From NCBI RefSeq assembly GCF_035294165.1, contig NZ_DATGLN010000154.1, positions 1-10,417 on the forward strand: DNA of 10,417 nt, given 5' to 3'. Within the stretch, counting starts at the first letter, position 1; each line of letters starts with the position of its first letter. Position numbers and translations under genes: made by a program. Origin of the DNA: Chthonomonas sp035294165 (lineage in GTDB: Bacteria > Armatimonadota > Chthonomonadetes > Chthonomonadales > Chthonomonadaceae). The notes under the pieces are model-generated. The model saw nothing but the letters and a program-made list of their open reading frames with translations, made no database searches and was not told where the DNA came from. Shown in pieces: positions 1 through 6,075 of this stretch.

Positions 1-136
1 TGAAGGGCAGGTTGCCTACGCGTTACGCGACCGTTCGCCGCTAGAGACACCCCTTGCGAGGTGCCTCCCGCTCGACTTGCATTTCTTAGGCACGCCGCTA
101 GCGTTCGTCCTGAGCCAGGATCAAACTCTCCGTTAA
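1..136 (-). rRNA. rrs: 16S ribosomal RNA, 5' end (partial)
   Basis: The minus strand carries the universal 16S 5' segment: the site AGAGTTTGATCCTGGCTCAG lies at 129-110, followed by a GACGAACGCTAGCGGCGTGCC-like stretch and the ATGCAAGTCGAGCGG motif. By analogy with E. coli numbering, where AGAGTTTGAT begins at base 8, the mature 5' end is near 136. Only about the first 136 bases are present; the gene continues off the left edge. The bases fit a bacterial 16S but this short piece, read by eye, does not settle the phylum. Confidence 0.97.
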
Positions 137-441
137 AAACCTTATGTCAAGCCGACTCTTTGTTTGGGCTTCCATCTTCTAGTAGGCTAATAAAAAGCCC
201 TACCGGCCAGATGGCCGCCCTCAACAAAGCCAGCTTCGACTTCGAGATGTTTTGCAAAAACCTGGCTGTTTCTATAAGGCGCAAGGTCATTCCCTTCCCC
301 TTGACGGGGAAGTATCATGACGTTGCTCCGTCACACGCGACTCGATTCTTAAGGAACTGTGCTTCCCGGCGTTTCCCGTTGGAAGCGTCGGGCCCGACAA
401 TCTGAAGCTTGCCCACATCACTGCAGGCTCCCTCCAGACGC
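137..441 (-). other. rRNA operon leader (5' external transcribed region)
   Basis: About 300 bases lie between the predicted rRNA start site (near 441) and the 16S 5' end. I see no gene here. The leader holds several small inverted repeats: the 365-392 hairpin (own entry), a GGCC-AGAT-GGCC hairpin near 205-216, and a pairing between GTAGGGCT and AGCCTAC near 182-202. The stem that would pair 16S flanks for RNase III cleavage needs the 3' side of the gene, which is outside the window. Confidence 0.7.
346..392 (-). promoter_or_regulatory. possible rRNA antitermination site (hairpin then boxA-like sequence)
   Basis: A 12-bp inverted repeat with a 4-nt loop (365-392) is followed, 7 bases later on the minus strand, by GTTCCTTAAGAA (357-346). 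That resembles the bacterial boxA GTTCTTTGAAAA at 9 of 12 positions by eye. The order hairpin-boxA matches the boxB-boxA order of E. coli rrn leaders. Against it, the minus-strand RNA hairpin has two A-C mismatches that would be G-U pairs on the other strand, and boxA-like sequences arise by chance. Confidence 0.3.
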
Positions 442-447
442 CCGCAT

Positions 448-498
448 AATATACACCAGCTCTTGCGTGTTTGTCAAGGGAATGTGGAAAGAATTTTT
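448..498 (-). promoter_or_regulatory. strong rRNA promoter with UP element
   Basis: On the minus strand a perfect -35 TTGACA (477-472) is followed by an 18-bp spacer and a -10 TATATT (453-448). The start would be near 441, after a GC-rich discriminator (ATGCGG), a feature of stringently controlled rRNA promoters. Upstream, AAAAATTCTTT (498-488) matches the distal UP-element consensus AAAWWTWTTTT at 10 of 11 positions and lies at about -57 to -47, the register expected for contact with the RNA polymerase alpha subunit C-terminal domain. Confidence 0.85.
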
Positions 499-663
499 GT
501 CCCACCGTTCCCATCCATATACTTTCCCCGTCTGTGCCCGACCGCATCCGCGAAAACTTAGCCTTCATAGGGGGGCGCTGGCTTTTCCTCTCTCAAGTTG
601 GGGGTGGGGCTGTAGGGGGTACCCTTGAGGTTACCCCTTATGATTACCTGCCCATCATGCAAT

Positions 664-738
664 CGGTTCTAGAGCAAGTCACCAAAGTAAGCTTATCTTG
701 CTCGCCCTCTATCCCTTCCTTTCCCCCGATTCGGGAGG
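664..738 (+). repeat. alpha repeat copy 1 (5'-truncated)
   Basis: It begins at CGGTTCTAGAGCAAG and ends with a CTATCCCTTCCTTTCCCC run and GATTCGGGAG. The first hairpin of other copies is missing. Its inner part (GAGCAAGT..., AGCTTATCTTG) is closest to copy 6 at 9092-9168, so these two form a subfamily distinct from the GAGGCA...GCCTGCCTTG copies. Confidence 0.75.
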
Positions 739-748
739 TGCTAGCGCA

Positions 749-815
749 CGGCGATGCAGCGGCCAGAGAGATAGATGATTAAGAGAATAAAACAGGCCGC
801 TGAGGTGTCCACAGG
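749..815 (+). repeat. beta repeat copy 1 (hairpin)
   Basis: Arms CAGCGGCC (757-764) and GGCCGCTG (795-802) enclose a 30-nt purine-rich loop beginning AGAGAGATAG. GAGGTG follows the second arm. The same arms and loop length occur at 3327-3373, 8630-8675 and 9028-9073. It lies about 93 bases after the CGGTTC of alpha1. Confidence 0.8.
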
Positions 816-861
816 GAGGTGCCCCTTTCCCTGATAGGGGGAGGGTTGGGGAGAGGCTGCA

Positions 862-926
862 GAGACTGCCAATCTCACGGTTCTAGAGGCAGTTCGCAAA
901 GCAGGCCTGCCTTGTTCGCCCTCTAC
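862..926 (+). repeat. alpha repeat copy 2
   Basis: It starts with the hairpin GAGACTGCCAATCTC, followed by ACGGTTCTAGAGGCAG and GCAGGCCTGCCTTGTTCGCCC. It lacks the CCTTCCTTTCCCC tail. It sits just past the stop codon of the small membrane-protein gene, pointing against that gene. Confidence 0.8.
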
Positions 927-954
927 TTTTTGGCATATAGCGATAAGCCCATGT

Positions 955-1206
955 CTAGTGACCGGAGTTGACCTGTACGATAGGCCCCGATAAGCTCGGA
1001 CTCGGAGTGGATAGTTTCTTTTCGATCTGAAGGAGGTTTCCAGAGACCTGTTTGGCATTGGCATTGGTGATATGGATCGCCCAGCGTACAGCACCGATCA
1101 GGGCAAAGAGCAGCGCGATCAATAACAAAACGCGCACGATAACACTCTGTCTGTGGGCAGTCTCTTCCCACTCCAAACCGACGCCCCTCTCTTCCTCGTT
1201 CTTCAT
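955..1206 (-). CDS. small single-pass membrane protein of unknown function
   Basis: This 83-residue protein has an acidic, charged N-terminus (MKNEEERG...), one hydrophobic segment at about residues 21-45 (SVIVRVLLLIALLFALIGAV and onward), and a short polar tail. I recognise no family. The ATG at 1206 is chosen because GGAGGG lies 7 bases upstream; a TTG two codons earlier would put the ribosome site too close. The gene starts 41 bases after the hisB stop on the same strand, so it is probably the last gene of a hisD-hisB-orf operon. The good ribosome site and clear membrane segment argue that it is real. The cytoplasmic N-terminus is a guess from charge. Nothing ties it to histidine synthesis except position. 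Confidence 0.65.
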   Translation of the reverse strand: MKNEEERGVGLEWEETAHRQSVIVRVLLLIALLFALIGAVRWAIHITNANAKQVSGNLLQIEKKLSTPSPSLSGPIVQVNSGH

Positions 1207-1247
1207 AGTCAAACCCTCCTGCCTATTCGCCTTGCGGCGCGGCCTGT

Positions 1248-1841
1248 CTACAGCACTCCCTTGGTCGAGGGCACGCCTTTCACCCTAGGGTCTACGTTGC
1301 AGGCCTGGGCAAGCGCTCGCCCAAACGCCTTAAAGGTTGCCTCAATAATGTGGTGGGTGTTGCTTCCCGCCATTTGGCGAATATGGATTGTCCATCCCGC
1401 GTGCATGGCCACCGCGCGAAAGAACTCCGGCACCATCTCGGTGGTGAAGTCACCCAAATGCGGCGTGGTGAGCTGCAGTTCCCAGCTTAGGTGGCCTCTT
1501 CCGCTGATGTCAATGGCGCATAACACAAGCGCCTCATCCATCGGCACAATGGCGTGCCCCATGCGAACGAGGCCGCTGCGATCGCCCAAAGCCTGAGCCA
1601 GTGCCTGCCCCAGCACGATGCCAGTATCCTCCACCGTATGGTGGTCGTCAATATGCAGGTCGCCGTGGGCTTGCACGGTAAGGTTCATCAGGCTATGCCG
1701 AGCGATATGGGCCAGCATGTGGTCGAAAAAGCCCACGCCTGTGGTGCCCTCGAAGCGCCCTTCGGCATCAAGAGCGATCTCAATATGTATATCGGTTTCT
1801 GCAGTTTTACGGTGTAGGGTGGCCTTACGGGGTGCACTCAT
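1248..1841 (-). CDS. hisB: imidazoleglycerol-phosphate dehydratase
   Basis: HisB dehydrates imidazole-glycerol-3-phosphate to imidazole-acetol phosphate in histidine synthesis, in the cytoplasm. The 197-residue protein has the length of the monofunctional enzyme, without the phosphatase domain fused to it in E. coli. The metal-binding motifs are visible: FFDHML at 38-43, IDDHHTVED at 64-72 and SNTHHIIEA at 160-168, and it ends with the family's typical PSTKG (191-195). The ATG at 1841 overlaps the hisD stop as ATGA, so translation is probably coupled to hisD. No internal stop or missing key residue was seen. The other his genes expected in a full operon are not in the window. Confidence 0.97.
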   Translation of the reverse strand: MSAPRKATLHRKTAETDIHIEIALDAEGRFEGTTGVGFFDHMLAHIARHSLMNLTVQAHGDLHIDDHHTVEDTGIVLGQALAQALGDRSGLVRMGHAIVPMDEALVLCAIDISGRGHLSWELQLTTPHLGDFTTEMVPEFFRAVAMHAGWTIHIRQMAGSNTHHIIEATFKAFGRALAQACNVDPRVKGVPSTKGVL

Positions 1842-3151
1842 TGGGTCTGCTCCTGTCGCGCCTCGGCGGCCCGCGCATGGGTTTCAAACCCTTCGGCGCG
1901 CGCCAGCAGAGCGAGGGAGGGAATAAGGGGGTTCAAGGTTTCAGGTGTTGCGTAGATCACACTAGTTCGCTTGAGAAAAGTCTCCACGTGAAGGGGAGAG
2001 GCATAGCGTGCCGTGCCACTGGTGGGCAGCGTATGGCTGGGGCCGGCCATATAATCCCCAAGTGTCTGGGGCGTGTAGTCCCCCAACAGCACCGCCCCTG
2101 CGTTTTTCACCGCGCCCAACAGCGCCAGAGGCTCGCGCACCATGAGCGCGAGATGCTCTGGGGCGCAGGCGTTGGCCAGCGCGATGGCCTGCTCCATCGT
2201 TTCGGCAACAAGCAGGAGACTGTTATGCTCCAACGCCTGCCGAAGAATGAGGCTACGCGGAAGCTGTTCCAGCTGCCGCTCTATCTCGGAAGCCACGGCA
2301 GCCGCCAGAGAGGCGGAGGGGGTGATGAGATAGCCGGCACAGGCCGGATCGTGCTCTAACTGGGTGAGGATATCGAGCGCGACGAAGGTAGGGTTGGCCC
2401 CCTCATCGCCCACAATGCACACCTCGCTAGGGCCGGCCAACATGTCTATATCTACCACTCCCCAAAGCAGCTTTTTGGCAGTGTTCACCCACACATTCCC
2501 CGGCCCCACAATCTTATCTACCGCGGGCACCGTTTGAGTGCCATAGGCCATTGCGGCCACAGCCTGCGCTCCTCCTACGGCAAAAACCCTATCCACTCCT
2601 GCCAAAGCGGCAGCTGCGAGGACAAGAGGCGAGATGCTGCCCTCCTTCTGTGCCGGCGAGCAGAGAACAAGCTCCTTCACACCGGCGACCCGTGCGGGTA
2701 GGGCGGTCATCAGGACGGTGGACGGATAGGCGGCCGTTCCTCCGGGCACATAGATACCAACCCGATCCAACGGACGTATCAGTTGGCCGGTCACCCAACC
2801 GAGTCGGGCGTCCATCCAGCTTGTACGTTTCTGGTGCTCGTGGAAGGTAATGATATGGCGTGCTGCCTGCTCCAGAGCCGCTCGAAGCGCAGGGGGTAGT
2901 CCATGAAGCGCCTGTTGCAGCGCCTCCGTGGGCACTGCGAGCGAGGTCAATTGAGGGGAATCGAACCGACGCCCTAGCTCTAAAAGCGCCGCGTCGCCTT
3001 CTGTGCGCACCCGTTCGATTATTTCGCGCACCACCCGCTCGACCTCCGGATTGTCTTGCAAGGTGGTGCGTCGTACGGCGGCACAGGCCTGTTCAAAACC
3101 GATCTCGGCTACGTTTACAATGCGCACAATAGGTTTTAACTTCCTTCCCAT
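1838..3151 (-). CDS. hisD: histidinol dehydrogenase
   Basis: HisD is the zinc- and NAD-dependent enzyme that oxidises L-histidinol through histidinal to L-histidine, the last steps of the pathway. The 437-residue frame carries the family motifs: PGGTAAYPSTVLM (136-148), GGAQAVAA (193-200), GPGNVWVN (217-224) and DMLAGPSE (236-243). The zinc ligands correspond to Q264, H267, D366 (GDYMAGPSH) and H425, and the catalytic pair E332-H333 lies in APEHL. The start is uncertain. The ATG at 3151 is listed, but a GTG at 3127 would give MRIVNVAEIG, which resembles B. subtilis HisD (MKIMKV) more closely, and the only purine-rich ribosome-like stretch (GGAAGGAAG) lies between the two codons. The gene ends in an ATGA overlap with hisB. 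Confidence 0.96.
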   Translation of the reverse strand: MGRKLKPIVRIVNVAEIGFEQACAAVRRTTLQDNPEVERVVREIIERVRTEGDAALLELGRRFDSPQLTSLAVPTEALQQALHGLPPALRAALEQAARHIITFHEHQKRTSWMDARLGWVTGQLIRPLDRVGIYVPGGTAAYPSTVLMTALPARVAGVKELVLCSPAQKEGSISPLVLAAAALAGVDRVFAVGGAQAVAAMAYGTQTVPAVDKIVGPGNVWVNTAKKLLWGVVDIDMLAGPSEVCIVGDEGANPTFVALDILTQLEHDPACAGYLITPSASLAAAVASEIERQLEQLPRSLILRQALEHNSLLLVAETMEQAIALANACAPEHLALMVREPLALLGAVKNAGAVLLGDYTPQTLGDYMAGPSHTLPTSGTARYASPLHVETFLKRTSVIYATPETLNPLIPSLALLARAEGFETHARAAEARQEQTQ

Positions 3152-3162
3152 GCGAATAACAA

Positions 3163-3168
3163 AGTATA
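3163..3168 (-). promoter_or_regulatory. probable -10 element of the hisD operon
   Basis: TATACT on the minus strand (3168-3163) is a close match to TATAAT. No convincing -35 lies 16-18 bases upstream (TTCTCT at best). Transcription would begin near 3156, only about 5 bases before the ATG at 3151 but about 29 before the GTG at 3127. The mRNA would therefore be nearly leaderless or start at the GTG. Confidence 0.45.
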
Positions 3169-3213
3169 CCTGCCCTAAAAAGCTGAAGAGAAGTTCTCAT
3201 CCTTTCCAAGGGG

Positions 3214-3287
3214 GTGAGGGCCGACAACCTCACGGTTCTAGATACAGTTCGCGCAGCAAGCCTATCTCGTTCGCCACCTATCCGTCC
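3214..3287 (+). repeat. alpha repeat copy 3
   Basis: It starts with a hairpin whose arms are GTGAGG (3214-3219) and CCTCAC (3228-3233), followed by GGTTCTAGATACAGTTCGC and CAAGCCTATCTCGTTCGCC. The arm sequence differs from other copies but the arms still pair with each other. Beta2 follows in the same orientation. Confidence 0.75.
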
Positions 3288-3292
3288 TCGCG

Positions 3293-3380
3293 GACAGCAA
3301 CGCAGCGGTCTTAGCAGACAGCAACGCAGCGGCCAGGGGAAGAGGCGATCAACGAGAATCTCTCAGGCCGCTGAGGCGGA
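3293..3380 (+). repeat. beta repeat copy 2 with an internal 16-bp duplication
   Basis: Arms CAGCGGCC (3327-3334) and GGCCGCTG (3366-3373) enclose a 31-nt loop. The left flank GACAGCAACGCAGCGG occurs twice, at 3293-3308 and 3317-3332, suggesting a local duplication of the left arm. Confidence 0.75.
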
Positions 3381-3446
3381 GGGCGCCTTTCCCCAGAAAA
3401 TCTTGCGATTTTCTGGGGACCCCTGTATCGGCCTTGAAGAGCCGGT
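3381..3446 (-). repeat. gamma repeat copy 1 (28-nt palindrome)
   Basis: At 3391-3418 the minus strand has 12-bp perfect arms (CCCCAGAAAATC / GATTTTCTGGGG) around a GCAA loop. The flanks (CTCTTCAAGGCCGATACAGG before, AAAGGCGCCC after) are shared with gamma3 at 8924-8985 and, more distantly, with the M48 gene at 4028-4115. Confidence 0.85.
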
Positions 3447-3458
3447 GAGATAAGCAAG

Positions 3459-3487
3459 TGTCATTTCGAGCCGAAGGCGAGAAATCT
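3459..3487. repeat. REP-like hairpin (epsilon)
   Basis: TGTCATTTCGAGCCGAAGGC and the bases after it resemble the widespread bacterial intergenic repeat GTCATTYCGAGCGAAGCGAG. The 23 bases at 3463-3485 fold as ATTTC/GAAAT outer stem, opposed GA/GA bases, GCC/GGC inner stem and a GAA loop. Such REP sequences are mobilised by RAYT transposases in other genomes; none is present here. Confidence 0.65.
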
Positions 3488-3576
3488 TGAGTTTCCATTC
3501 CCACCAGCTCTGCGGGGACGGGCGCCGGCCTCGAGGGGGGTGGGGCCGGTGAGACTGCCAATGAACTTACTGGTCT

Positions 3577-3601
3577 CCCCTCTCCCAAATTGGGGGAGGG
3601 G
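3577..3601. repeat. delta repeat (C-rich/G-rich inverted repeat)
   Basis: Arms CCCCTCTCCCAA and TTGGGGGAGGGG pair with one mismatch. A close relative lies at 8986-9006 and fragments at about 583-625. On both sides it joins alpha ends: the stretch from 3580 back to 3550 on the minus strand matches 8731-8760 on the plus strand (GGGGAGACCARTAAG, then ATTGGCARTCTC). Confidence 0.7.
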
Positions 3602-3611
3602 CGGGGGGGCT

Positions 3612-3730
3612 GGTAAGACTACCAATCTCGCGGTTCTAGAGGCAATGTGCAAAGCAAGCCTGCCTTGTTCGCCCCCTATCCCTTCCTTTCCCCAGATTCG
3701 GGAGAAAGGGGGCGATTATGGTTAGTTTCC
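3612..3730 (+). repeat. alpha repeat copy 4 (long form)
   Basis: This is one of the two longest copies. It runs from GGTAAGACTACCAATCTCG through CGGTTCTAGAGGCAATG, GCAAGCCTGCCTTGTTCGCC, CTATCCCTTCCTTTCCCC and GATTCGGGAGAAAGGGG to GATTATGGTTAGTTTCC. It matches copy 5 (8780-8897, opposite strand) across almost its whole length. Confidence 0.85.
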
Positions 3731-3992
3731 AGCTCTAGAGCAAGTTGGCAGAGCGAGCTGAGCTAGGGGGAAGCAAGCTTGTGCTCTCCAAACGACTTGC
3801 CGTTTGAAGGGTTAACTAAGGGGTTTGTAGTCAGAACAAACTGAGAGTGAGCTTGCTAGTCTCCTCTTCTCTATCAGAGGGAGAGGTGGGTTAAAAACTT
3901 GATGGATACGAAAAAGGGGTAAAAAACGTCTATTAAAGTAGGGTATTGTGTAGATAGGAAAATGCGCCCTCGCAGGCGAAAGGTTGTACAAA

Positions 3993-5318
3993 ATGAGCGA
4001 TTCGGATGATAGAGGCCGTTTTTGGTCTAAAGTAAGCCGCCTTCCCCTCAAAGCCAAGGCCGGTGCTCCCAGAAAATCGTGCGATTTTCTGACGAAGGGA
4101 ACCCTGCGCCTTATCGGCCTTATTGCTTTTGTTGCCAGCTTGCTGTGGGTTCGCCCTGGCTATGCCCAAACATCAACCACCACGGCAAAGCCCGGCTCAA
4201 CGCCTGAGAGCGGCCCCATCACCTATACCCCCGACACCGATCCGGAGGTGAAGCTGGGAAAAGAGGCCGCGCAACAGGACATGAAGCAGCTTAAGCTCAT
4301 TACCTCCGGCCCGGAGTATGAGCGCCTCCAGAAAATAGGCCAAGAGCTGGCCAACGTCGCCGATCGCTACCCCATTCCGGCGCTCTGGGGCTACCCTAAT
4401 TTCAAACCCTTTAAATTTTCCTTCTATCTGGTAGATAACAAGGATGTGAACGCCTACTCCTATCCCGGCGGCTTTGTTTTTGTGGATAAAGGCCTAATGG
4501 ATTTCGTTCACTCCGATGACGAACTGGCCGCCGTGCTGGCCCACGAAATGGGGCACGTTATGCACCATCACATCCTCAAACTGCTGCACGAGCAGGGCAA
4601 ACTTCAAAACATCCTCACCCCGTTGCAGTTGGCCGCCATCGGCATGATCATCGCCGGGCATTTTGGCGACAACAGCACCGCCGGGGCCGGCTTCTTCCTG
4701 GCCAACGGCTCGCAGCTCTATCAAGTTGCACGCATGAACGGCTATTCGGTGCACGCCGAAGAGGATGCCGACCACTACTCCATTCTGCTCCTTACCCACA
4801 CGCACTTCGACCCCGCTGCCATGTATACCTTTATGAGTCGCCTGGCCAACACAGAAACCCCACAGGAGTTAGGCATTTTGCGCGATCACCCCCCTACCCC
4901 GCAACGCGTAGAGGCCGCCAAACACCTGCTAGAAAGCCTTCACATTCCGCTTAGCATCACCACAGCCGACCCGGCCTGGCGCGCCAATGTTACCGACATT
5001 AAGAAGGGCAACGACGATCTAGCGCAAATTAGCGTGAAGGGCATCGTGGTCTGCAGTGTGGTGGGCCTCGATGGAGAATCGGCGCATGACCGAGCCGTCG
5101 CCCTCGCCACCAAGCTCGATCAGCTTCTGGATAGCGGCCTACAAGCTTACGAAATCCATTATGCCCCAAACGGGGAGGGCATTATGCTGCGCAACACGCT
5201 CTTTCTGACCCAGGCCGATGCACAAGCGCAAGGAACTTCCCTTGAACAGTTGAAGCAGTCGCTCGGTAATGCCATCATCCAGATCATCCAGATGCGGCAG
5301 ATCGAGTTTTCTAATTAA
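3993..5318 (+). CDS. secreted M48-family zinc metalloprotease
   Basis: This 441-residue protein resembles M48 peptidases of the BepA/YfgC type, which act on extracytoplasmic proteins. The ATG at 3993 is chosen because AAAGG ends 9 bases upstream; an in-frame TTG at 3984 would leave no room for it. A hydrophobic stretch at about residues 40-54 (LIGLIAFVASLLWV) ends in GYA-Q, a plausible signal peptidase site near residue 58. Zinc motif HEMGH is at 184-188 and the third ligand E256 lies in EEDAD (ExxxD). DHPPTPQR near 298-305 fits the family's conserved histidine region. The signal peptide has an unusually long N-terminal part, and residues about 17-43 are encoded by a gamma-type repeat. No TPR domain was recognised. 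The gene converges with comF, with 4 bases between the stops. Confidence 0.92.
   Translation: MSDSDDRGRFWSKVSRLPLKAKAGAPRKSCDFLTKGTLRLIGLIAFVASLLWVRPGYAQTSTTTAKPGSTPESGPITYTPDTDPEVKLGKEAAQQDMKQLKLITSGPEYERLQKIGQELANVADRYPIPALWGYPNFKPFKFSFYLVDNKDVNAYSYPGGFVFVDKGLMDFVHSDDELAAVLAHEMGHVMHHHILKLLHEQGKLQNILTPLQLAAIGMIIAGHFGDNSTAGAGFFLANGSQLYQVARMNGYSVHAEEDADHYSILLLTHTHFDPAAMYTFMSRLANTETPQELGILRDHPPTPQRVEAAKHLLESLHIPLSITTADPAWRANVTDIKKGNDDLAQISVKGIVVCSVVGLDGESAHDRAVALATKLDQLLDSGLQAYEIHYAPNGEGIMLRNTLFLTQADAQAQGTSLEQLKQSLGNAIIQIIQMRQIEFSN
4028..4115 (+). repeat. gamma repeat copy 2, inside the M48 coding sequence
   Basis: At 4070-4091, CAGAAAATCG and CGATTTTCTG form a perfect 10-bp inverted repeat with a TG loop. 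Read in the M48 frame the segment gives LKAKAGAPRKSCDFLTKG. The intergenic gamma1 gives FKADTGVPRKSQDFLGKG and gamma3 gives LKADTGVPRKSQDFLGQG in the same phase. The likeness continues past the palindrome: TLRLIGL in M48 against ALRLSGL in gamma1 plus the start of beta2. The repeat has been absorbed into the gene. Confidence 0.8.
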
Positions 5319-5322
5319 AGGT

Positions 5323-6075
5323 CTAGTCGCGTGCAACGGCAAGCGCCCATATGCGCGTCGCCCCGGACTGCTTCAATAGCTTGGCGATTTCGCCTAAGGT
5401 AGACCCAGTAGTGATAACATCGTCTACCAAGGCCACGGAAAGCCCCCTAAACCGCTTCGGCTCGGTTACCTCAAAAGCGCCTACCACGTTCTCCCGTCGG
5501 GCAGTCGCTCCCAACCGGGTTTGAGGGCCGGCAAATTTCACGCGCCTTAGGCCACGGGTCTCTAATCGCCAGCCTTTTTCTTTAGCAAGATAGTAGGCGA
5601 TTCGCTCCGATTGGTTGTACCCTCGTTGGCGCAAACGCTTGGGATGAAGCGGAACCGGCACCACGATATCGAAGGCGAAATCGCCGGCCTGGGGTGCTTC
5701 CTCGGGGATCGTTTCGGCATCGAAGGAGCTGCCCAAAAGATGGGCTAAGGGAGCCGCCAACGAGGTGCGCCCCCCGTACTTCAACCGGTGGATCGCATCC
5801 CGAAGGCCTCCGCTATAACGCCCGAATGCATACGACCATTCCCATGCCGGCACTTGACCGGCAGCACATCGTGGACACCAGCTCGAGGCCCTTAGTGTGG
5901 GCGCGCCACACCGAACGCAAAACGGAGGCTGCAGGGTTTCAAACGAGGCGATGCAGGTGGCGCAGAGCGCTCCATCGGGCAACAAGTCGCCACATAGCAG
6001 ACACTTTGGAGGATAGACAAGGTCAAGCAGGCCATGAAAGCAGAGCGCAGCGAGCGCCTTAACGTCCACTTTCAT
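5323..6075 (-). CDS. comF: ComF-family phosphoribosyltransferase-like protein
   Basis: This 250-residue protein has the ComF layout. Two N-terminal four-cysteine zinc sites come first: C25-C28/C38-C41 and C53-C56/C67-C70. A type I phosphoribosyltransferase-like domain follows, with RGYNQSE (151-157) and the PRPP-loop signature VDDVITTGSTL (217-227). ComF (also called GntX) is known from DNA uptake in competent bacteria, but its biochemical role is not settled and the family also occurs in bacteria not known to be competent. The ATG at 6075 lies inside the end of the PAS gene (17-bp overlap) and has no clear ribosome site, so translation is probably coupled. A GTG two codons downstream is a possible alternative start. 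Confidence 0.93.
   Translation of the reverse strand: MKVDVKALAALCFHGLLDLVYPPKCLLCGDLLPDGALCATCIASFETLQPPFCVRCGAPTLRASSWCPRCAAGQVPAWEWSYAFGRYSGGLRDAIHRLKYGGRTSLAAPLAHLLGSSFDAETIPEEAPQAGDFAFDIVVPVPLHPKRLRQRGYNQSERIAYYLAKEKGWRLETRGLRRVKFAGPQTRLGATARRENVVGAFEVTEPKRFRGLSVALVDDVITTGSTLGEIAKLLKQSGATRIWALAVARD

Larger units (their letters stand above)
571..954. repeat. intergenic repeat array A (delta-alpha1-beta1-delta-alpha2)
   Basis: This gene-free stretch lies between the rRNA promoter and the 3' end of the small membrane-protein gene. It is a mosaic of modules also found at 3195-3780 and 8610-9168. In order on the plus strand: a G-rich delta fragment (about 583-625), an AGGTTA...TTATGATTACCT segment (628-650), alpha1, beta1, a delta variant with a CCTGATAGGGGG core (822-857), then alpha2. 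The two alpha copies begin about 198 bases apart. The short reading frames across it look like chance: none has codon-like character or a ribosome site. Confidence 0.8.
3195..3780. repeat. intergenic repeat array B
   Basis: This stretch between the divergent hisD and M48 genes holds, on the plus strand, alpha3, beta2, an inverted gamma1, the REP-like epsilon hairpin, a delta inverted repeat, alpha4 and a degenerate alpha fragment (3728-3776, with CTCTAGAGCAAGTTGGCAG). A further delta variant with a TCTATCAGAGGGAGA core lies at about 3859-3892. The short minus-strand frames over 3349-3652 are repeat-derived and not supported as genes. From 3893 to 3992 I see only AT-rich DNA that may hold the M48 promoter; no convincing -35/-10 pair was found. 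Confidence 0.8.

Noticed and set aside
61..782. Several plus-strand reading frames (61-405, 359-628, 471-782) and a minus frame (287-568)
   Set aside because: They overlap the 16S gene, its leader, the rRNA promoter or repeats. None has a ribosome site or a recognisable protein.
1832..2359. A 175-codon plus-strand frame opposite hisD, and other frames at 2551-2850 and 2860-3132
   Set aside because: They are antisense shadows of a clearly real hisD; the peptides are low-quality and match no family.
3577..3601. Delta inverted repeats as rho-independent terminators
   Set aside because: They are not followed by a U-run on either strand, and their positions do not match gene ends consistently.
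3349..3652. Minus-strand frames whose peptide resembles the M48 N-terminus (VPRKSQDFLGKGALRLSGL)
   Set aside because: The likeness is explained by the shared gamma repeat. The frames lie wholly in repeat DNA and have no coding support.
3984..3992. TTG start for the M48 gene three codons before the ATG
   Set aside because: The AAAGG ribosome site would directly abut the TTG, whereas it is well spaced for the ATG at 3993.
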